Assembly: GCF_008932295.1 (NCBI RefSeq)
Contig: NZ_WBWA01000031.1
Span: 1 to 57,509, forward strand
Reading direction: 5' to 3'
Origin: Brucella tritici
GTDB taxonomy: Bacteria; Pseudomonadota; Alphaproteobacteria; Rhizobiales; Rhizobiaceae
DNA: 57,509 nt
The first letter of the stretch is position 1, and each line of letters begins with the position of its first letter. The position numbers and the translations under genes are program-made. Of the stretch, positions 42,799 to 51,253 are shown one piece after another. Below the pieces are notes generated by a model. The model saw only the letters and a program-made list of their open reading frames with translations, was not told the DNA's origin and did not search any database.

Positions 42799-43687
42799 GA
42801 CGTGGTATCTCCCCATTGGCTCGTGCCCATGCTGCACGCAGCCCACGCTTGGCCAATACGCCAGATAGATGCTTGCGATAATCTGCGGATGCGTGGATAT
42901 CGGAGTTGGGGGTCAGGATGTTTGCCAATCTCTCTACCACCGTATTGAGAATGGGCTCAGAAAGGTCGGTGCCCTCGACAATCTCTTCTATTTCGGGCAG
43001 GCGAAGCGGGGTTTCACCCACCCCCATCATGCCGATACGAACGCCGCGTACGATACCATTTTCGAGGCGAAACGTTGTTGCGAAGCTGGCGAGCGCAAAG
43101 TCGCCATGGCGGCGGGCAAACTCTTCAAAGGCCCAGCCGGAATCCTCTGGCATGGCGTCGATCTCCACCGCGGTGATCAGTTCGTCCTCTTCAAGGGCAT
43201 TCATCAATGAACCCGTAAAGAAGTCCGCGGCGGGGATACGGCGCTCTCCACGCACTGAAAAGGCGATGATCGTGCCGTCGAGGAACCGGGTCATCAGTGG
43301 CAATTCGGCTGCGGGGTCCGCGTGCGCGACGCTACCGCAGAATGTGCCACGGTTGCGCACCGTCATGTGTGCGACGTGATGCATAGCGTCGTGAATGATC
43401 GGCAAGTGTCGAGCGACAAGCGCATCGGTGGCCGTCATGCGATGACGAACGGTCGCCCCGATCTTCAGCCGGCTGCCGTCGAACTCTATCTTATCCAATC
43501 CCGCGATGCGGTTGATATCAATAAGTATGGAAGGCTTCACCAGTCGGAAATTGATCATCGGCATCAGGCTTTGCCCACCGGCGATGATTTTGCCGTCACC
43601 AGCCGATGCAGCGAGTGTCGCTGCCGCTTCCTCGACTGTTACCGGTGCGCTGTAATCGAACTGTGCGGGCTTCACGGTTTCGCCCAC
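42791..43687 (-). CDS. FAD-binding medium subunit of the molybdenum hydroxylase (CoxM-like)
   Basis: A 298-residue FAD subunit: KIIAGGQSLMPMINFRL (first FAD motif), VRNRGTFCGSVAHADPAAEL (second motif), and the C-terminal CO_deh_flav_C region (GMMGVGETPLRL). It is the first gene of the operon coxM-coxS-MBL-coxL. Its promoter region, shared with coxG, contains the 16-bp element at 43780. Confidence 0.93.
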   Translation of the reverse strand: MGETVKPAQFDYSAPVTVEEAAATLAASAGDGKIIAGGQSLMPMINFRLVKPSILIDINRIAGLDKIEFDGSRLKIGATVRHRMTATDALVARHLPIIHDAMHHVAHMTVRNRGTFCGSVAHADPAAELPLMTRFLDGTIIAFSVRGERRIPAADFFTGSLMNALEEDELITAVEIDAMPEDSGWAFEEFARRHGDFALASFATTFRLENGIVRGVRIGMMGVGETPLRLPEIEEIVEGTDLSEPILNTVVERLANILTPNSDIHASADYRKHLSGVLAKRGLRAAWARANGEIPRHG

Positions 43688-43779
43688 GCCGCCGGCATAG
43701 CTGCCGCTCTGTCTAAAGGTCGAGCCATAAGTGTTCCTCCGGCATCATCTTCCCATAATGACGCTTATCGCAAATATTA

Positions 43780-43795
43780 CTTGCATTATTAGACT
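43780..43795. promoter_or_regulatory. Shared 16-bp regulatory element, copy in the coxM/coxG divergent promoter
   Basis: CTTGCATTATTAGACT, exactly matching the reverse complement of 48181-48196 in the livG/livK promoter and 14 of 16 bases upstream of the tandem HxlR gene. It is 93-108 bases upstream of coxM and 74-89 bases upstream of coxG. Adjacent GCAA-N7-TTGC forms a small dyad. Likely operator of the cluster regulator. Confidence 0.65.
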
Positions 43796-43868
43796 TAAGA
43801 GGAGAATGTCAAGCACGCAGATCGCGCCGTGTCGAGCGTTTTCGTTCTGATGTTGAGGAGGATTGTCC

Positions 43869-44651
43869 ATGGAAATGTCTGGCCAGCAGTTGATCCCGGC
43901 CACCAAGGAGGAGGTCTGGGCCGCGCTCAACGACCCTGACGTGCTCAAGGTCTGTATTCCCGGCTGTCAGGAACTGACGAAATCATCGGATACGGAAATG
44001 ACAGCCGTCGCGGTCATGAAGGTCGGGCCGGTCAAGGCGCGGTTCCAAGGGGCGGTAACACTGTCGGAACTGGATCCTCCGAATGGCTACAAGATTACTG
44101 GTGAAGGGCAAGGTGGCGTGGCTGGCTTTGCCAAGGGGATTGCCGTCGTCAAACTTTCTGCAAAAGACGGGGGGACAGTACTCGACTATACCGTAGACGC
44201 GCAGATTGGTGGAAAGCTTTCGCAGCTTGGAGGTCGATTGATTGATGTGACCGCGAAACAAATGGCCGGTCAGTTCTTCAAGCGATTTGCCGAGGAAATT
44301 CACGTGCGACAGAATCCGCAGGAGGCCGTGGCAGCGTCGCCGCTAGGTGCCGGCCCCTCTCCCGCGCAGACCAAAGCCGGTCCGCCGCATCTGGATGCCC
44401 CTGCCACGGCCGTTCTCCGGCCTTCCGCCCAGGCCGCAGTGACAGCTGGCTCTAACGTCTCTCTCCCGGTGCTTGCGCTCGTGGTCTTTGCGTCAGTGCT
44501 TGTGGCTCTTTGGATCGTCTATGCCGGGCTATTGCCGAGCCTTTCGTCCGCAGCCGATATGCCCTCTCATGTCTCGCCCGATCTTGCCAGCATCGTCCAA
44601 CTGGTCATGGCGGCAGCTATCGGTTACCTGTTCGGACGAATATCGAAATAA
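43869..44651 (+). CDS. coxG: CoxG-like SRPBCC protein with C-terminal membrane anchor
   Basis: A 260-residue CoxG-family protein: an SRPBCC domain of about 145 residues (KEEVWAALNDPDVLKVCIPG, then GEGQGGVAGFAKGIAVVKLS), a proline/alanine linker, and a C-terminal helix VLALVVFASVLVALWIVYAG that should anchor it to the inner membrane. CoxG recruits CO dehydrogenase to the membrane so electrons reach the quinone pool. Here it probably does so for the hydroxylase encoded divergently. The ATG at 43869 has GAGGAGG upstream. A bidirectional terminator follows. Confidence 0.9.
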   Translation: MEMSGQQLIPATKEEVWAALNDPDVLKVCIPGCQELTKSSDTEMTAVAVMKVGPVKARFQGAVTLSELDPPNGYKITGEGQGGVAGFAKGIAVVKLSAKDGGTVLDYTVDAQIGGKLSQLGGRLIDVTAKQMAGQFFKRFAEEIHVRQNPQEAVAASPLGAGPSPAQTKAGPPHLDAPATAVLRPSAQAAVTAGSNVSLPVLALVVFASVLVALWIVYAGLLPSLSSAADMPSHVSPDLASIVQLVMAAAIGYLFGRISK

Positions 44652-44672
44652 ACTTTTCCCCATCCACATCAA

Positions 44673-44702
44673 AAAGGCCGAAGCGAACGCTTCGGCCTTT
44701 TA
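44673..44702. terminator. Bidirectional intrinsic terminator between coxG and livM
   Basis: AAAAGGCCGAAGC-GAAC-GCTTCGGCCTTTT: a perfect 13-bp stem with a 4-base loop and T/A-runs on both sides. It serves both coxG (plus strand) and the liv operon (minus strand, ending at 44726). Confidence 0.92.
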
Positions 44703-44725
44703 TTTTCGCTTGCACAGAAAGACTT

Positions 44726-45700
44726 TTATTCGCTCCTGCCTCGCTCGAGGAGAAGCTTCAGTTCGCCGAACACGCCCCGTCTGAACATCATCACACAGAC
44801 CACAAAGAACAGGCCGATGATGAAGGTGATGGGCAACCCACTGGTCGACAGGAAATGCTCGAGCCCGACAACAATGGTGGCGCCGACAATCGGTCCGATG
44901 AGCGTTCCCATGCCCCCAAGAAGGGTCATAAGAATGACTTCCCCGGACATATGCCATGTTACGTCGACCAGTGAGGCGAGTTGGAAGGAAATCGCCTTCA
45001 GTGACCCGGCGAAACCCGACAGAGCTGCTGAGAGTGTAAATGCTATCAGCTTGTAACGTTCGGGTTTCAGGCCGAGCGAGACAACACGCGTTTCGTTTTC
45101 GCGAATAGCGGACAGCATATGTCCAAAAGGCGAATTGACTGCGCGCCAGATGATGACGAGGCCAATGATCGTGCCTCCGAGCACGGTATAGTACATTGCT
45201 GTGATGTTCCTAAGATCGATCATGCCGAGCAGGTAACCGCGGGGCACGGCCTGAATCCCGTCTTCGCCGCCTGTGAACGGCAACTGGACCGCCATGAAGT
45301 AGACCATCTGGGCAAGTGCCAGCGTGATCATGGCGAAATAGATGCCCTGACGACGGATGGCGAGCGCTCCAAAGGCAAGCCCTAGCAAGGTTGCAAACAG
45401 TGTGCCCGCCAACACCGACAGTTCGAATGGCCATTGCCATACTTTTGCAGCCTGGGCCGCGATGTAGGCCCCGCCGCCGAAGAAGGCGGCGTGTCCGAAG
45501 GATAGCAGACCCGCGTAGCCGAGCACTAGGTTGAAGGCTGCGGCGAACAACACGAAGCAAAGGATTTTAATTAGGAAGAGCGGATAGACTGCCAACGGCG
45601 CAATCAGCATGATACCCAAAACGGAGAGTATTAGGATGCGGCCGATCATCTGACCGCGACGAAAGGTGGTTGTCGGGTTGGAAAGGGTTGCGCTTTTCAT
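44726..45700 (-). CDS. livM: Branched-chain-type ABC transporter permease LivM
   Basis: A 324-residue LivM-family permease: YAGLLSFGHAAFFGGGAYIA near residue 65, SPFGHMLSAIRENETRVVSL, and MSGEVILMTLLGGMGTLIGP. It ends the liv operon after livH, one base downstream of the livH stop. Liv-type importers carry branched-chain amino acids, but in catabolic clusters often carry aromatic or other carboxylates; the substrate is inferred to be the cluster's starting compound. Confidence 0.93.
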   Translation of the reverse strand: MKSATLSNPTTTFRRGQMIGRILILSVLGIMLIAPLAVYPLFLIKILCFVLFAAAFNLVLGYAGLLSFGHAAFFGGGAYIAAQAAKVWQWPFELSVLAGTLFATLLGLAFGALAIRRQGIYFAMITLALAQMVYFMAVQLPFTGGEDGIQAVPRGYLLGMIDLRNITAMYYTVLGGTIIGLVIIWRAVNSPFGHMLSAIRENETRVVSLGLKPERYKLIAFTLSAALSGFAGSLKAISFQLASLVDVTWHMSGEVILMTLLGGMGTLIGPIVGATIVVGLEHFLSTSGLPITFIIGLFFVVCVMMFRRGVFGELKLLLERGRSE

Positions 45701-45701
45701 G

Positions 45702-46589
45702 TCATGCCTCCCGTTTGAACAGGCCGGCTGGCCGAATGAGAATCACGAGCACCATCATGACGAAAACCGCGATCGATGAAGCTGGTGGATAGAATGTCTT
45801 GGTGAGGCCTTCGATGATGCCGAGACCAAGCGCAGTGACGATCGCACCGCCAATCGAACCCATGCCGCCGATCACGACGACCGCGAAGACCGTGATGATG
45901 ATACTGGAGCCCATGCCTGGGCTCACCTGATAGAGAGGTGCCGCGAGCGCGCCGGCGAAGCCCGCGAGACCCACGCAGAAGGCATAGGTCAGTGTCAGAA
46001 TGAGTGGCACATTGATACCGAAAGCCTGGACCAGCGACGGGTTTTCGGTGGCGGCCCGCAGATAGGCGCCGAGCTTGGTCCGTTCGATCGCAATCCACGT
46101 GAGCAGGCAGATAATGAGCGAGATAGCGATCACCCATGCGCGGTACATGGGCAAAAACATGAAACCGAGATTGATGCCGCCAGTCAGTGAGGCCGGAACC
46201 GGATAAGGTTTTCCTGCCGCGCCGAAGAGGTGTCGGAACAGCCCTTCCAGCATCAGTGCAATGCCAAATGTGAGGAGCAGACTGTAGAGATGGTCCATGC
46301 GATAAAGCCGCCTCAGAAACAGCTTTTCAACCACGATCCCCGCGAATCCGACCAATATGGGAGCCGCGACGAGTGTTCCCCAATATCCAAGGCCGAGCCT
46401 CGACAGCATGTACCAGGCAACGAAACCACCCAGCATGTAAAAGGCGCCATGCGCGAAATTAATGACGTTAAGCATGCCGAAGATAATCGCCAGCCCGAGG
46501 CTGAGCAGAGCGTAAAATGAGCCGTTGATCAGTCCGAGCAGCAATTGGCCGAGGAGAACGGGTATCGGCACCCCGAGAATATCTGTCAT
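45702..46589 (-). CDS. livH: Branched-chain-type ABC transporter permease LivH
   Basis: A 295-residue LivH-family permease: GLINGSFYALLSLGLAIIFG, then MLNVINFAHGAFYMLGGFVA, and MGSSIIITVFAVVVIGGMGS. The start is 34 bases downstream of livF. Partner of LivM. Confidence 0.93.
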   Translation of the reverse strand: MTDILGVPIPVLLGQLLLGLINGSFYALLSLGLAIIFGMLNVINFAHGAFYMLGGFVAWYMLSRLGLGYWGTLVAAPILVGFAGIVVEKLFLRRLYRMDHLYSLLLTFGIALMLEGLFRHLFGAAGKPYPVPASLTGGINLGFMFLPMYRAWVIAISLIICLLTWIAIERTKLGAYLRAATENPSLVQAFGINVPLILTLTYAFCVGLAGFAGALAAPLYQVSPGMGSSIIITVFAVVVIGGMGSIGGAIVTALGLGIIEGLTKTFYPPASSIAVFVMMVLVILIRPAGLFKREA

Positions 46590-46623
46590 CTGATTTTGAC
46601 CTGTTGAAGTATGCGCATGGCAA

Positions 46624-47328
46624 TCAAACCCCCAAATACCGGTTCAGCCGATCCATGCTGGCGTCGAGCGCACCATTGGAGATTTCGTCGATGACCTTTC
46701 CCTGGTCGAGTACGAAGTGCCGGTCGGCGACGGTGGCCGCAAAGTTCAGGTTCTGTTCGACGAGAATGATGGTGATGCCGCGTTCCTTGAGGATGCGGAG
46801 CGCCGCGCCGATCTCCTCGACGATGACGGGCGCGATGCCTTCGGTCGGCTCATCAAGCAGAATGAAATCGGCGCCGGTGCGCAGGATACGGCCGATGGCC
46901 AGCATCTGCTGTTCGCCGCCGGAGAGCCGCGTACCGGGCGTGGTGTCGCGGCCTCTGAGATTCGGGAAGAGACTGTAGATCTCCTCCACATTCATCCCGC
47001 CCGATTGCCAGGTTGGCGGAAACATTAGGTTTTCGATGACGTTCAGCCTCGAAAAAATGCCGCGCTCCTCTGGAACGTAGCCGATGCCGAGCCGGGCAAC
47101 CTTGTGCGCGGGTGTTCGCAACAGATCGACGCCTTTGTAGGTGCTGCTGCCGGCCCGCTTGCTGACGACCCCCATCAGGCTGCGCAGGGTAGTGGTCTTG
47201 CCGGCGCCGTTGCGACCGATCAGGGTGACGACCTCACCCTTCCTGACGTTGAATTCCACTCCGTGAAGGACGTGGCTTTCGCCATACCAGGCCTGAAGAT
47301 TGCTGACGTTTAAAACGGTTTCAGCCAT
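46624..47328 (-). CDS. livF: Branched-chain-type ABC ATPase LivF
   Basis: A 234-residue LivF-family ATPase: LNVSNLQAWYGESHVLHGVE, Walker A GRNGAGKTTTLRSLMG, signature LSGGEQQMLAIGR, Walker B FILLDEPTEGIAP. The ATG at 47328 overlaps the livG stop by eight bases and has GGGAGGAG upstream. The longer upstream frame adds 23 residues unlike LivF. Confidence 0.93.
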   Translation of the reverse strand: MAETVLNVSNLQAWYGESHVLHGVEFNVRKGEVVTLIGRNGAGKTTTLRSLMGVVSKRAGSSTYKGVDLLRTPAHKVARLGIGYVPEERGIFSRLNVIENLMFPPTWQSGGMNVEEIYSLFPNLRGRDTTPGTRLSGGEQQMLAIGRILRTGADFILLDEPTEGIAPVIVEEIGAALRILKERGITIILVEQNLNFAATVADRHFVLDQGKVIDEISNGALDASMDRLNRYLGV

Positions 47329-48079
47329 GGGCTCCTCCCATATAGGCCTTGCGAACCTCACTGTTCGTGGAAACGTCAGAATAGCTACCCTCTGCAATCA
47401 CCTCCCCGCGGCGCAGCACCGTGATTGTGTCAGAAAGATCCGCAACGACGCCAAGATTGTGCTCGACCATCAACACCGTGCGACCCGTGCCGACGCGGCG
47501 GATCAGCGCCGCCGTCCTGCCAATGTCTTCCGTGCCCATGCCGGCCATTGGCTCGTCGAGCAGCAGCACGTCCGGCTCAAGCGCCAGCGTCGTCGCCAAT
47601 TCCAGCGCACGCTTGCGTCCGTACGACAGCTCGCTGGCTTTTGTTCGGGCCTTTTCGGCGAGGCCGACGCTTTCAAGGAGCGCCATGGTCTCTTCATCAA
47701 AGCGTTTCAGACACTGGTTGGACTTCCAGAAGGAGAAGGTTTCTCGCTCACGGGCCTGGAGCGCCACGCGCACGTTTTCAAGGGCGCTGAGGTGCGGAAA
47801 TACCGACGAGATCTGAAAGGATCGGACAAGGCCAAGCCGAGCGATATCGGCAGGCGCCATCTGTGTAATGTCTCGGCCCTTGAAAAATATCTGGCCGGAA
47901 CTTGGCGAAAGAAATTTGGTCAGAAGATTGAACAGCGTGCTCTTGCCGGCACCGTTTGGGCCGATCAGCGCATGGATAGTCCCACGCCGAATCTCGATGT
48001 CGACATTGTTGACGGCGATGAAGCCGCTGAACGAGCGCGTCAAACCACGCGCCTCGATAATGGGTGCGTTCTCCGGCAC
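47321..48079 (-). CDS. livG: Branched-chain-type ABC ATPase LivG
   Basis: A 252-residue LivG-family ATPase: GLTRSFSGFIAVNNVDIEIR, Walker A GPNGAGKSTLFNLLT, signature-region ELSYGRKRALELA (a common LivG variant of the LSGGQ motif) and Walker B VLLLDEPMAGMG. It heads the liv operon, divergent from the binding protein at 48349. Confidence 0.93.
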   Translation of the reverse strand: MPENAPIIEARGLTRSFSGFIAVNNVDIEIRRGTIHALIGPNGAGKSTLFNLLTKFLSPSSGQIFFKGRDITQMAPADIARLGLVRSFQISSVFPHLSALENVRVALQARERETFSFWKSNQCLKRFDEETMALLESVGLAEKARTKASELSYGRKRALELATTLALEPDVLLLDEPMAGMGTEDIGRTAALIRRVGTGRTVLMVEHNLGVVADLSDTITVLRRGEVIAEGSYSDVSTNSEVRKAYMGGAHG

Positions 48080-48180
48080 GAGTCCTCCCTACCGGCTTGA
48101 TTTTCTCCTCCTGTGGCGCGGGTTCGGAACCAGGCCACCGCCTCGTCCAACGGAAGAGGCAGTTTCAGAAAAACACACAA

Positions 48181-48196
48181 AGTCTAATAATGCAAG
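48181..48196. promoter_or_regulatory. Shared 16-bp regulatory element, copy in the livG/livK divergent promoter
   Basis: AGTCTAATAATGCAAG, the exact reverse complement of the coxM/coxG copy at 43780. It sits 102 bases upstream of livG and 153 bases upstream of livK. It overlaps a 14-bp palindrome ATGCAAGCTTGCAT (48190-48203). Confidence 0.65.
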
Positions 48197-48348
48197 CTTG
48201 CATGATGGCGGAAACTCTGCTTATCTTATCTTGTTATCCTACTAATAGCGCCGTAGTTTCGGTTTTAGCCATTTATAAGTATGATAACGCAAGTTTAATG
48301 CAGGCGCTCGAGGGGGAGCTTCAGTGCCGCATCTGGGAGGATGGATTG

Positions 48349-49557
48349 ATGAAGCATCTGCGAATTTTGCTGTCATGCACGGCGGCTTTCGCCGCTATGG
48401 GTATGGGTGCCCAAGCACAGGATTCTGGGCCGATCCGGATCGGCGTCCTGACCGACATCAGCGGCCAGTTCTCGCATGAGGCGGGCGAGGGGGCGATTGC
48501 TGCGGTGAAAATGGCCGTTGAAGATTTCGGTGGCAAAGTACTCGATCGTCCGCTGGAAGTGGTCGTAGCCGATCACCAGAACAAACCTGAGGTCGCCGTC
48601 TCCACCGCCCGGGAATGGTACGAGTCGCAAGGGGTGACGATGATCAACAACCTCATCAATTCTGGTATCGCCCTGGCTGTCACGCAGGTCGCGAAGGACG
48701 AGGACAAGATCGCGATCATCAACGGCTCTGGTACGTCACGTTTGACGAACGACGGCTGTACGCCAAACAGCATCCATTACTCGTACGATACCTATGCACT
48801 GGCCAATGGCACTGCCAACGAACTGATCCGTGAAGGTAAGAAGAACTGGTACTTCCTGACTGCCGACTATGCCTTCGGGCATGCTCTGGAAGCGGATGCG
48901 AGCCAGCTGGTCAAAGCAAACGGGGGTACTGTTTCAGGCGCCGTTCGCTATCCAATAGAGACCTCCGATCATAGCGCCTTTATGCTGCAGGCGCAAGCTT
49001 CGCCCGCCGATGTTGTTGCGATGGCAGGGTCCGGAACGACGTTTGTCAACGCGGTTAAGTCGGCCGCCGAGTTCGGTCTCGCGTCCTCCGGTAAGACCGT
49101 TGCCGGGCTACTTGTCTGGGATACAGACGTCCATTCGCTCGGCCTTGAAACTGCGCAGGGTATGATCCTGACCAACGCCTTTTACTGGGATCGCGACGAA
49201 GAAACCCGTTCTTTCGCCAAGAAGTTCGAGGCGCGTGTTGGCCGTCCGCCACATATGGGCGATGCGGGCGATTACTCCTCGACCATGCATTACCTTCAAG
49301 CCGTGAAGGCCGCCGGTACCACCGACACGAAGCAGGTGATGGCGAAGATGCAGGAAACACCGGTCAATGATTTCTTCGCCAAGGGCGGCAAGATCCGCGA
49401 GGACGGCCGCATGGTGCATGACATGTATGTCTACCAGGTGAAGACACCGGCTGAATCGAAGAGCGAATGGGACCTTCTGAAGCTTGTCACCACCATTCCA
49501 GGCGACCAGGCCTTCCGGCCCCTCTCCGAAAGCCAGTGCCCTCTGGTTAAGCAATGA
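48349..49557 (+). CDS. livK: Liv-type ABC transporter substrate-binding protein
   Basis: A 402-residue type-I periplasmic binding protein (Peripla_BP_6). The signal peptide (RILLSCTAAFAAMGMG, cut near AQAQ) is followed by IRIGVLTDISGQFSHEAGEG and the family's YALANGTANELIREGKKNWY. The ATG at 48349 has GGGAGG upstream; the long upstream frame is not part of the protein. Its sequence is of the catabolic-cluster type rather than LIV-BP proper, so a non-amino-acid ligand is likely. It begins the long plus-strand run of CoA-pathway genes. Confidence 0.9.
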   Translation: MKHLRILLSCTAAFAAMGMGAQAQDSGPIRIGVLTDISGQFSHEAGEGAIAAVKMAVEDFGGKVLDRPLEVVVADHQNKPEVAVSTAREWYESQGVTMINNLINSGIALAVTQVAKDEDKIAIINGSGTSRLTNDGCTPNSIHYSYDTYALANGTANELIREGKKNWYFLTADYAFGHALEADASQLVKANGGTVSGAVRYPIETSDHSAFMLQAQASPADVVAMAGSGTTFVNAVKSAAEFGLASSGKTVAGLLVWDTDVHSLGLETAQGMILTNAFYWDRDEETRSFAKKFEARVGRPPHMGDAGDYSSTMHYLQAVKAAGTTDTKQVMAKMQETPVNDFFAKGGKIREDGRMVHDMYVYQVKTPAESKSEWDLLKLVTTIPGDQAFRPLSESQCPLVKQ

Positions 49558-49566
49558 TCCAAACAA

Positions 49567-49592
49567 ATGCCCGGCTCTCCTGCGCCGGGCAT
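49567..49592. terminator. Hairpin after the Liv-type binding-protein gene
   Basis: ATGCCCGGC, 8-base loop, GCCGGGCAT: a perfect 9-bp GC-rich stem 10 bases after the stop. No T-run follows, so partial attenuation or 3'-end protection is likely. It is the fourth case in the window of a strong hairpin behind a binding-protein gene. Confidence 0.65.
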
Positions 49593-49641
49593 AACCCAAG
49601 CATTGAACGCGGTTGCGATTGGCAGGAAGAGATGAGCAGGC

Positions 49642-50409
49642 ATGACTGAGATTCAGGTCGAGAACACAGATGGCGTCGCCATCGTTACACTGAACAGGCC
49701 CAAACAACGCAATGCCGTTACATATGCGATGTGGTGCGAGCTTGCCGAAAGGTTTCGCCAGTTCGACTCGGATCCAGATGTCCGCGCCATTCTGCTCACC
49801 GGAGCCGGCGGGGACTTCTCCGCCGGCGCCGATATCAGCGAATTCGATGCGGTAAGGGGCGGCCCGGAGGAAAGCACGCGTTACGAAGTCGCCGTTGACG
49901 CTGCCGGCGATGCCATCTACGACGTTTCGAAGCCAACGATCGCGGTGTTGCGTGGATATTGTCTTGGTGGCGCAGCACATTTGGCCATGTCTTGCGATTT
50001 CCGCATTGCCGAAGAAAGCGCCGTTTTCGGCATTCCCGCCGCCAGGTTGTCGATAGTGTATGGCGTCTCCGCGACACGCAAACTGTTTTCGCTCGTCGGT
50101 GTCACCGAGGCGAAACGAATTCTCTATTCGGCTAACCGCTTTTACGCCAGCCAGGCGCTAGGCAACGGCTTCATCGACGCACTGGTGGATGACGCGACGG
50201 CGGCAGCCTTGGAGCGTGCCAACGCCATGGTCGCGAATGCGCCCCTGACGATCCAGGGCGCGAAGTTCATCCTCAACGGCTGCGCCAGGGGTGATCTCGA
50301 CCGAACCGAAGCTGAAAGGCTGATCGACCACGCGAGTTCCAGCGGGGACTACGCTGAAGGACGCAAAGCATTCGCCGAAAAACGGTCGCCGCGATTTATG
50401 GGCCGCTGA
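49642..50409 (+). CDS. Crotonase-superfamily enzyme (enoyl-CoA hydratase/isomerase-like)
   Basis: A 255-residue crotonase: IVTLNRPKQRNAVTYAM, oxyanion-hole motifs GGDFSAGADISEF and GYCLGGAAHLAMSCDFRIA. The two glutamates of classic enoyl-CoA hydratase are not at their usual places (GGAAHL for GGGCEL, GIPAAR for GQPEI), so it may instead isomerise, hydrolyse or cleave a CoA ester. It lies 84 bases after livK on the same strand and next to an acyl-CoA ligase and an SDR. Confidence 0.87.
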   Translation: MTEIQVENTDGVAIVTLNRPKQRNAVTYAMWCELAERFRQFDSDPDVRAILLTGAGGDFSAGADISEFDAVRGGPEESTRYEVAVDAAGDAIYDVSKPTIAVLRGYCLGGAAHLAMSCDFRIAEESAVFGIPAARLSIVYGVSATRKLFSLVGVTEAKRILYSANRFYASQALGNGFIDALVDDATAAALERANAMVANAPLTIQGAKFILNGCARGDLDRTEAERLIDHASSSGDYAEGRKAFAEKRSPRFMGR

Positions 50410-50473
50410 CGGCCAATTCAACCAACCCATCAATCTGCTGCAAACGCAGCATCTCATCCCAAGGAGACATTCA

Positions 50474-51229
50474 ATGGATACCAATCTCAAGGGCAAGGTG
50501 GCGCTCGTCACGGGCGGTGGCCGCGATGTCGGCGGTGACATCGCGCGAGCTCTTGCGGTCGAAGGTGCCACCATTGCGGTAAACTACGCCCGATCAAAAG
50601 ATGAAGCCCAAGCGGTCGTGCAATCAATCGAGGCAGGCGGCGGCAGGGCGAAGGCGTATCAGGCGGATATCAGCGATAATGCACAGGTCAAAGCGATGGT
50701 CGCAGCGATCAAGTCGGACTTCGGAACGGTTGATATCCTCGTCAATAACGCCGGTTATGTCAAATACCAACGCTTTGTGGATTCGACGCCGGACGACTGG
50801 AAGAAGCAGATCGAGGTGTGTCTCTTTGGTGCGATTAACTGCTGCCACGAGGTGGCGCCGATGATGATCGCTCAGAACTCCGGCAAGATCATCAATCTCG
50901 TCGGCGACAGCTCCCGTATTGGCGAAGCCAACCTTGCCCTGGCCGCGGCAGCGCGCGGCGGCACGATCGCGCTTGGCAAGTCGCTTGCCCGCGAATTCGG
51001 TCGCAACAACGTTACCGTCAACACCGTTTCGCTCGGCCTGATCGAGACCTCACATTCCGATCCTGACTTCCTCGAGAAGAACCGCGAGAAGATCGTTAAG
51101 GCTTATCCTTTGCGGCGGATCGGCAAGCCCGACGACGTGGCGCCGATGGTTACTTTCCTTGCCTCTGACGCGTCCTCCTGGGTGACCGGCCAGGTCATCA
51201 GCGTCAACGGCGGCTTTGCGATGGTCTAA
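50474..51229 (+). CDS. Short-chain dehydrogenase/reductase-family protein without the YxxxK motif
   Basis: A 251-residue SDR with a normal nucleotide site (ALVTGGGRDVGGDIARAL), DILVNNAGYV, and the C-terminal VTGQVISVNGGFAMV. Where SDRs have S..Y-x-x-x-K, it reads NLALAAAARGGTIAL: the catalytic tyrosine and lysine positions are alanine and arginine. The fold should still bind NAD(P) but classic dehydrogenase chemistry is doubtful. It probably works on a CoA-thioester or ring intermediate with the flanking crotonase and ligase. AAGGAGA precedes the start. Confidence 0.85.
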   Translation: MDTNLKGKVALVTGGGRDVGGDIARALAVEGATIAVNYARSKDEAQAVVQSIEAGGGRAKAYQADISDNAQVKAMVAAIKSDFGTVDILVNNAGYVKYQRFVDSTPDDWKKQIEVCLFGAINCCHEVAPMMIAQNSGKIINLVGDSSRIGEANLALAAAARGGTIALGKSLAREFGRNNVTVNTVSLGLIETSHSDPDFLEKNREKIVKAYPLRRIGKPDDVAPMVTFLASDASSWVTGQVISVNGGFAMV

Positions 51230-51253
51230 CAGGGAGGAAGGGGAGGAACTGAA

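Noticed and set aside
39165..43687. CO dehydrogenase (coxMSL) as the function of the three-subunit enzyme
   Set aside because: The large subunit has PYRGVGR where CO dehydrogenases have AYRCSFR, so only the general family call is kept.
48064..48348. 95-residue N-terminal extension of the Liv-type binding protein
   Set aside because: A clear signal peptide and ribosome site start at 48349, and the extension contains the divergent promoter.
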